Shown: positions 55,141 through 64,000 of the stretch, one piece after another
Numbering within the stretch: the stretch's first letter is position 1
How the letters are laid out: every line of letters starts with the position of its first letter
Position numbers and translations under genes: made by a program
Assembly (NCBI GenBank): GCA_029721435.1
Contig: CM056580.1
Span: forward strand, 24,236,367 to 24,300,366
Direction of reading: 5' to 3'
Source of the DNA: Gymnothorax reevesii
Lineage: Eukaryota; Chordata; Actinopteri; Anguilliformes; Muraenidae
DNA length: 64,000 nucleotides
The notes under the pieces: generated by a model
Database searches by the model: none
Told to the model about the DNA's origin: nothing
Seen by the model: the letters and a program-made list of their open reading frames with translations, nothing else

Positions 55141-58100
55141 ATTAGATTGCTAGAATTAGCAATTTAGCATTTGCATGTTAGAATTAGCAAGTCAGCATTA
55201 GCATTCAAACATTAACTTAACCCAATTTGCTTATTATACAAGGAGGGTTAAGCTGAAATGCCATCTGATCTCATATTAACATCATAAAGGAGACGTACAG
55301 TATGAAAACGACCAGATATTTGCACTCGCATTAGATCGCTAGAATTCGCAATTTAGAATTAGCAAGTTAGCATTAGCATTGAAACATTAACCTCACCCAA
55401 TTTGCTTGTTATACAAAGAGGGTTCAGCTGAAATGCCATCTGATCTCTTACTCCCATCATAGAGCACACGTACAGTATGAAAACGACCAGATTTTAGCAT
55501 TCGCATCAGATCGCTAGCAATAGCATTTTAGCATCAGCATGTTCGAAAAAGCATGTTAGCATTAGCATTCAAACATTAACATCATAGAGGACACGCACAG
55601 TTTGAAAATGCCCAGATATTAGCACTCGTATTAAATTGCTAGCATTAGCAATTTAGCATTCGCATGTAAGCATTAGCATTGAAACATTAACATGACCCAA
55701 TTTGCTTATTATACAAGGAGGGTTAAGCTGAAATGTCATCTGATCTCATATTAACATCATACAGGACATGTACAGTTTGAAAATGACCAGATATTAGCAC
55801 TCTTATTAAATCGCAAGCATTAGCAATTTAGCATTCACATGTTAGAATTAGCCAGTTAGCATTAGTATTCAAACATTAACCTCACCTAATTTGCTTAATT
55901 TACAAGGAGGGTTAAGTTGAAATGTCATCCGATCTCATATTAACATCATAGAGGACACTTACAGTTTGAAAACGACCAGATATGAGCACTCACATTAGAT
56001 CGCTAGCATTAGCATGTTAGCATTAGCATTCAAACATTTATATCACTCAATTTCCATTTTACACAAGAAGGGTTAAGCTGAAATGCCATCTGATCTCATG
56101 TTAACATCATAGAGGACACGTTAAGTATGGAAATGACCAGAAATTAGCACTTGCATTAGATCGATAGCATTAGCATTTTAGCATCAGCGTGTAAGCATTA
56201 GCATTGAAACATAAACATGACCCAATTTGCGTATTATACAAGAAGGGTTAAGCTGAAATGTCATCTGATCTCATATTAACATCATAGAGGACACGTAAAG
56301 TATGAAAATGACCAGATATTAGCACTCGAATTAGATTGCTAGTATTAGCATTTTAGCATCAGTATGTTAGCATTAGCATTGAAACATTAACATTACCCAA
56401 TTTGCTTATTATACAAGAAGGGTTAAGCTAAAATGTCATCTGATCTCATATTAACATCATAGAGGACACGTAAAGTATGAAAATGACCAGATATTAGCAC
56501 TCGAATGAGATTGCTAGCATTAGTATTTTAGCATCAGTATGTTAGCATTAGCATTGAAACATTAACATTACCCAATTTGTTTATTATACAAGAAGGGTTA
56601 AGCTGAAATGTCATCTGATCTCATATTAACATCATAAAGGACACGTTAAGTATGAAAATGACCAGATATTAGCACTCAAATAAGATTGCTAGCATTAGCA
56701 TTTTAGTATCAGTATGTTAGCATTAGCATTGAAACATTAACATTACCCAATTTGCTCATTATACAAGAAGGGTTAAGCTGAAATGTCATCTGATCTCATA
56801 TTAACATCACAGAGGACACGTACAGTTTGAAAATGACCAGATATTAGCACTCGAATTAGATTGCTAGCATTAGCATTTTTGCATCAGTATGTCAGCATTA
56901 GCATTGATACATTAACATTACCCAATTTGCTTATTATACAAGAAGGGTTAAGCTAAAATGTCATCTGATCTCGTATTCACATCATAGAGGACACAAAGTA
57001 TGAAAATGACCAGATATTAGCACTCGAATTAGATTGCTAGCATTAGCATTTTAGCATCAGTATGTTAGCATTAGCATTGAAACTTTAACATTACCCAATT
57101 TGTTAATTATACAAGAAGGGTTAAGCTGAAATGTCATCTGATCTCATATTAACATCATAAAGGACACGTTAAGTATGAAAAATGACCAGATATTAGCACT
57201 CAAATTAGATTGCTAGCATTAGCATTTTAGTATCAGTATGTTAGCATTAGCATTGAAACATTAACATTACCCAATTTGCTCATTATACAAGAAGAGTTAA
57301 GCTGAAATGTCATCTGATCTCATATTAACATCATAGAGGACACGTACAGTTTGAAAATGACCAGATATTAGCACTCGAATTAGATTGCTAGCATTAGCAT
57401 TTTTGCATCAGTATGTTAGCATTAGCATTGATACATTAACATTACCCAATTTGCTTATTATACAAGAAGGGTTAAGCTAAAATGTCATCTGATCTCATAT
57501 TAACATCATAGAGGACACGTATAGTTTGAAAATGACCAGATATTAGCACTCTTATAACATCGCTAGCATTAACAATTTAGCATTGGCATGTTAGAATTAG
57601 CCAGTTAGCATTAGCATTCAAACATTAACCTCACCCAATTTGCTCATTATACAAGAAGGGTTAAGCTGAAATGTCATCCGATCTCATATTAACATCAAAG
57701 AGGACACGTACAGTTTGAAAACGACCAGATATAAGCACTCACATTAGATCGCTAGCATTAGCATGTTAGCATTAGCATTCAAACATTTATATCACTCAAT
57801 TTCCATTTTACACAAGAAGGATTAAGCTGAAATGCCATCTGATCTCATATTAACATCATAGAGGACACGTTAAGTATGGAATTGACCAGATATTAGCACT
57901 TGCATTAGATCGCTAGCATTAGCATTTTAGCATCAGCATGAAAGCATTAGCATTGAAACATTAACATGACCCAATTTGCTTATTATACAAGAAGGGTTAA
58001 GCTTAAATGTCATCTGATCTCATATTAACATCAAAGAGGACACGTACAGTTTGAAAACGACCAGATATAAGCACTCACATTAGATCGCAAGCATTAGCAT

Positions 58101-61100
58101 GTAAGCATTTGCATTCAAACATTTTTATCACTCAATTTCCATTTTACACAAGAAGGCTTAAACTGAAATGCCATCTGATCTCATGTTAACATCATTGAGG
58201 ACACGTTAAGTATGGAAATGACCAGATATTAGCACTTGCATTAGATCGCTAGCATTAGCATTTTAGCATCAGCATGTAAGCATTAGCATTGAAACATTAA
58301 CATGACCCAATTTGCTAATCATGCAAGAAGGGTTAAGCTGAAATGTCATCTGATCTCATATTAACATCATAGAGGACACGTACAGTATGAAAAAAACCAG
58401 ATATAAGAACACACATTAGATCGCTAGCATAAGCATGTTAGCATTTGCATTTAAATATTTATATCACTCAATTTCCATTTTACACAAGAAGGCGAAAACT
58501 GAAATGCCATCTGATCTCATGTTAACATCATAGAGGACACGTTAAGTATGGAAATGACCAGATATTAGCACTTGCATTAGATCGCTAGCATTAGCATTTT
58601 AGCATCAGCATGAAAGCATTAGCATTGAAACATTAACATGACCCAATTTGCTTATTATACAAGAAGGGTTAAGCTGAAATGTCATCTGATCTCATATGAA
58701 CATCATAGAGGACACGTACAGTATGAAAACGACCAGATATAAGCACTCTTATAACATCGCTAGCATTAACAATTTAGCATTGGCATGTTAGAATTAGCCA
58801 GTTAGCATTAGCATTCAAACATTAACCTCACCCAATTTGCTTATTATACAAGAAGGGTTAAGCTGAAATGTCATCTGATCTCATATGAACATCATAGAGG
58901 ACACGTACAGTATGAAAACGACCAGATATAAGCACTCACATTAGATCGCTAGCATTAGCATGTTAGCATTAGTATTCAAACATTTATATCACTCAATTTC
59001 CATTATACACAAGAATGGTTAAGCTGAAATGCCATCTGATCTCATGTTATCGTCATAGAGGACACGTTAAGTATGGAAATGACCAGATATTAGCACTTAC
59101 ATTAGATCGCTAGCATTAGCATTTTAGCATCAGCATGTAAACATTAGCATTGAAACATTAACATGACCCAATTTGCTTATTATACAAGAAGGGTTAAGCT
59201 GAAATGTCATCTGATCTCATATTAACATCATAGAGGACACGTACAGTATGAAAACGACCAGATAAAAGCACTCACATTAGATCGCTAGCATTAGCATGTT
59301 AGCATTAGCATTTAAACATTTATATCACTCAATTTCCATTTTACACAAGAAGGGTTAAGCTGAAATGCCATCTGATCTCATGTTAACATCATAGAGGACA
59401 CGTTAAGTATGAAAATGACCAGATATGAGCACTCGAATTAGATTGCTAGCATTAGCATTTTTGCATCAGTATGTTAGCAATAGCATTGATACATTAACAT
59501 TACCCAATTTGCTAATTATTCAAGAAGGGTTAAGCTAAAATGTCATCTGATCTCATATTAACATCATAGAGGACACGTACAGTTTGAAAAAAACCAGATA
59601 TTAGCACTCTTATAACATCGCTAGCATGAACAATTTAGCATTGGCATGTTCGAATTAGTCAGTTAGCATTAGCATTCAAACATTAACCTCACCCAATTTG
59701 CTCATTATACAAGAAGGGTTAAGCTGAAATGTCATCCGATCTCATATTAACATCATAGAGGACACGTACAGTTTGAAAACGACCAGATATAAGCACTCAA
59801 TTTAGATTGCTAGCATTAGCATTTTAGCATCAGCATGTAAGTATTAGCATTGAAACATTAACATGACCCAATTTGCTTATTATAGAAGAAGGGTTAAGCT
59901 GAAATGTCATCTGATCTCATATTAACATCATAGAGGACACGTACAGTATAAAAACGACCAGATATAAGCACTCACATTAGATCGCTAGCATTAGCATGTT
60001 AGCATTAGCATTTAAACATTTATATCACTCAATTTCCATTTTACACAAGAAGGGTTAAGCTGAAATGCCATCGGATCTCATGTTAACATCATAGAGGACA
60101 CGTTAAGTATGGAAATGACCAGATATTAGCACTTGCATTACATCGCTAGCATTAGCATTTTAGCATCAGCATGTAAGCATTAGCATTGAAACATTAACAT
60201 GACCCAATTTGCTTATTATACAAGAAGGGTTAAGCTGAAATGTCATCTGATCTCATATTAACATCATAGAGGACATGTACAGTTTGAAAATGACCAGATA
60301 TTAGCACTCGAATTAGATTGCTAGCATTAGCATGTTAGCATTAGCATTTAAACATTTATATCACTCAATTTCCATTTTACACAAGAAGGGTTAAGCTGAA
60401 ATGCCATCGGATCTCATGTTAACATCATAGAGGACACGTTAAGTATGGAAATGACCAGATATTAGCACTTGCATTACATCGCTAGCATTAGCATTTTAGC
60501 ATCAGCATGTAAGCATTAGCATTGAAACATAAACATTACCCAATTTGCTTATTATACAAGAAGGGTTAAGCTAAAATGCCATCTGATCTCATATTAACAT
60601 CATAGAGGACACAAAGTATGAAAATGACCAGATATTAGCACTCGAATTAGATTGCTAGCATTAGCATTTTTGCATCAGTATGTTAGCATTAGCATTGATA
60701 CATTAACATTACCCAATTTGCTAATTATACAAGAAGGGTTAAGCTAAAATGTCATCTGATCTCATATTAACATCATAGAGGACACGTACAGTTTGAAAAT
60801 GACCAGATATTAGCACTCTTATAACATCGCTAGCATGAACAATTTAGCATTGGCATGTTAGAATTAGCCAGTTAGCATTAGCATTCAAACATTAACCTCA
60901 CCCAATTTGCTCATTATACAAGAAGGGTTAAGCTGAAATGTCATCCGATCTCATAGTAACATCATAGAGGACACGTACAGTTTGAAAACGACCAGATATA
61001 AGCACTCACATTAGATCGCTAGCATTAGCATGTTAGCATTAGCATTCAAACATTTATATCACTCAATTTCCAATTTACACAAGAATGGTTAAGCTGAAAT

Positions 61101-64000
61101 GCCATCTGATCTCATGTTATCGTCATAGAGGACACGATAAGTATGGAAATGACCAGATATTAGCACTTACATTAGATCGCTAGCATTAGCATTTTAGCAT
61201 CAGCATGTAAGTATTAGCATTGAAACATTAACATGACCCAATTTGCTTATTATACAAGAAGGGTTAAGCTGAAATGTCATCTGATCTCATATTAACATCA
61301 TAGAGGACATGTACAGTTTGAAAATGACCAGATATTAGCACTCGAATTAGATTGCTAGCATTAGCATTTTTGCATCAGTTTGTTAGCATTAGCATTGAAA
61401 CATTGACATGACCCAATTTGCTTATTATACAAGAAGGGTTAAGCTGAATTGTCATCTGATCTCATATTAACATCATAGAGGACACGTACAGTTTGAAAAT
61501 GACCAGATATTAGCACTCTTATAACATCGCTAGCATTAACAATTTAGCATTGGCATGTTAGAATTAGCCAGTTAGCATTAGCATTCAAACATTAACCTCA
61601 CCCAATTTGCTCATTATACAAGAAGGGTTAAGCTGAAATGTCATCCGATCTCATATTAACATCATAGAGGACACGTACAGTTTGAAAAAAACCAGATATT
61701 AGCACTCTTATAACATCGCTAGCATGAACAATTTAGCATTGGCATGTTCGAATTAGTCAGTTAGCATTAGCATTCAAACATTAACCTCACCCAATTTGCT
61801 CATTATACAAGAAGGGTTAAGCTGAAATGTCATCCGATCTCATATTAACATCATAGAGGACACGTACAGTTTGAAAACGACCAGATATAAGCACTCAATT
61901 TAGATCGCTAGCATTAGCATGTTAGCATTAGCATTCAAACATTTATATCAGTCAATTTCCATTTTACACAAGAATGGTTAAGCTGAAATGCCATCTGATC
62001 TCATGTCATCGTCATAGAGGACACGATAAGTATGGAAATGACCAGATATTAGCACTTGCATTAGATTGCTAGCATTCGCATTTTAGCATCAGCATGTAAG
62101 TATTAGCATTGAAACATTAACATGACCCAATTTGCTTATTATACAAGAAGGGTTAAGCTGAAATGTCATCTGATCTCATATTAACATCATAGAGGACACG
62201 TACAGTATAAAAACGACCAGATATAAGCACTCACATTAGATCGCTAGCATTAGCATGTTAGCATTAGCATTTAAACATTTATATCACTCAATTTCCATTT
62301 TACACAAGAATGATTAAGCTGAAATGCCATCTGATCTCATGTTAACATCATAGAGGACACGTTAAGTATGGAAATGACCAGATATTAGCACTTGCATTAC
62401 ATCGCTAGCATTAGCATTTTAGCATCAGCATGTAAGCATTAGCATTGAAACATTAACATGACCTAATTTGCTTATTATACAAGAAGGGTTAAGCTGAAAT
62501 GTCATCTGATCTCATATTAACATCATAGAGGACATGTACAGTTTGAAAATGACCAGATATTAGCACTCGAATTAGATTGCTAGCATTAGCATTTTTGCAT
62601 CAGTATGTTAGCATTAGCATTGATACATTAACATTACCCAATTTGCTTATTATACAAGAAGGGTTAAGCTAAAATGTCATCTGATCTCATATTAACATCA
62701 TAGAGGACACAAAGTATGAAAATGACCAGATATTAGCACTCGAATTAGATTGCTAGGATTAGCATTTTTGCATCAGTATGTTAGCATTAGCATTGATACA
62801 TTAACATTACCCAATTTGCTAATTATACAAGAAGGGTTAAGCTAAAATGTCATCTGATCTCATATGAACATCATAGAGGACACGTACAGTTTGAAAATGA
62901 CCAGTGATTAGCACTCTTATAACATCGCTAGCATGAACAATTTAGCATTGGCATGTTAGAATTAGCCAGTTAGCATTAGCATTCAAACATTAACCTCACC
63001 CAATTAGCTCATTATACAAGAAGGGTTAAGCTGAAATGTCATCCGATCTCATAGTAACATCATAGAGGACACGTACAGTTTGAAAACGACCAGATATAAG
63101 CACTCACATTAGATCGCTAGCATTAGCATGTTAGCATTAGCATTCAAACATTTATATCACTCAATTTCCATTTTACACAAGAATGGTTGAGCTGAAATGC
63201 CATCTGATCTCATGTTATCGTCATAGAGGACACGATAAGTATGGAAATGACCAGATATTAGCACTTACATTAGATCGCTAGCATTAGCATTTCAGCATCA
63301 GCATGTAAGTATTAGCATTGAAACATTAACATGACCCAATTTGCTTATTATACAAGAAGGGTTAAGTTGAAATGTCATCTGATCTCATATTAACATCATA
63401 GAGGACACGTACAGTTTGAAAATGACCAGATATTAGCACTCGAATAAGTTTGCTAGCATTAGCATTTTTGCATCAGTTTGTTGGCATTAGCATTGAAACA
63501 TTAACATGACCCAATTTGCTTATTATACAAGAAGGGTTAAGCTGAATTGTCATCTGATCTCATATTAACATCATAGAGGACACGTACAGTTTGAAAATGA
63601 CCAGATATTAGCACTCTTATAACATCGCTAGCATTAACAATTTAGCATTGGCATGTTAGAATTAGCCAGTTAGCATTAGCATTCAAACATTAACCTCACC
63701 CAATTTGCTCATTATACAAGAAGGGTTAAGCTGAAATGTCATCCGATCTCATATTAACATCATATAGGACCCGTACAGTTTGAAAACGACCAGATATAAG
63801 CACTCACATTATATCGCTAGCATTAGCATGTTAGCATTAGCATTCAAACATTTATATCACTCAATTTCCATTTTACACAAGAATGGTTAAGCTGAAATGC
63901 CATCTGATCTCATGTTATCGTCATAGAGGACACGATAAGTATGGAAATGACCAGATATTAGCACTTACATTAGATCGCTAGCATTAGCATTTTAGCATCA
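55141..64000 (+). repeat. large satellite array, about 175-bp monomer, reaching the window edge
   Basis: About 50 head-to-tail monomers over 8.86 kb, still running at 64000. Conserved blocks: CCCAATTTGCTxATTATAC, AAGAAGGGTTAAGCTGAAAT, CATCTGATCTCATATTAAC, ATCATAGAGGACACGTACAG, GACCAGATATTAGCACTC, and then a variable number of TTAGCAT-type heptamers. Start-to-start distances cluster at 161, 175 and 189 bp. Monomers fall into three sequence types: ATATCACTCAATTTCC (161), GACCCAATTTGC (175) and CTCACCCAATTTGCTC (189). In the distal part these combine into a higher-order unit of about 2.1 kb. No CENP-B box is apparent and there is no coding capacity. It may be pericentromeric, centromeric or an interstitial array; the window alone cannot tell. 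Confidence 0.95.

Noticed and set aside
55141..64000. Possible CRISPR-like array
   Set aside because: The repeats are about 175 bp, tandem without unique spacers, and the DNA is clearly vertebrate; it is a satellite.

Overview
The window is repeat-dominated vertebrate DNA, most likely from a ray-finned fish. The evidence is the mix of Tc1-like transposons typical of fish, a Gmr1-type LTR retrotransposon, several non-LTR retrotransposon (LINE) families, hAT and probable PIF/Harbinger elements, intron-scale non-coding DNA and abundant microsatellites. No prokaryotic gene organisation is present and no rRNA gene was seen. The species cannot be named from the sequence.

Layout. 1-5.0 kb: a short minisatellite, a decayed Tc1-like transposase (1552-2385), and the only convincing host-gene trace. 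That trace is a minus-strand first coding exon for a signal peptide (4786-4726) with a splice donor, a TATA box and an interferon-response-like element just upstream. 5.0-7.5 kb: a LINE 3' end and two abutting Tc1-like transposase remnants. 9.9-14.4 kb: a small fold-back MITE, a tandem pair of tRNA-like sequences, a solo LTR with a 4-bp target duplication, and a cysteine-rich transposase tail. 14.4-16.5 kb: a remnant of one Tc1-like family beside a nearly complete copy of another (14944-16542). 18.7-25.4 kb: a 6,026-bp Gmr1-like LTR retrotransposon with 487-bp LTRs differing at only 4 positions, nested in a MITE-like unit inside an older repeat. 26.5-30.3 kb: another LINE 3' end and another Tc1-like element. 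30.7-35.4 kb: a near full-length but broken LINE split by a 1,201-bp hAT-like element with an exact 8-bp target duplication. 38.9-40.6 kb: a 1,671-bp element with perfect 25-bp inverted termini. 45.4-46.6 kb: a worn LINE 3' end and a 132-bp tandem duplication.

47.6-64 kb is a satellite domain. The monomer is about 175 bp, with length classes of 161, 175 and 189 bp that differ by 14 bp, or two 7-bp TTAGCAT-like subunits. The first part runs in reverse orientation and is interrupted by a minus-strand L1-like element (48427-51936). The array flips orientation near 52068, is interrupted by a 5'-truncated LINE with a 739-codon open frame (52683-54902), and then runs uninterrupted to the window edge. 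Its distal part shows a higher-order period of about 2.1 kb.

The genes form no pathway. What links the features is the order of insertions, which can be read from target duplications, internal interruptions and two paralogous unoccupied sites within the same window (near 38.2 kb for the 30.7-kb LINE and near 44.3 kb for the repeat hosting the Gmr1-like element).
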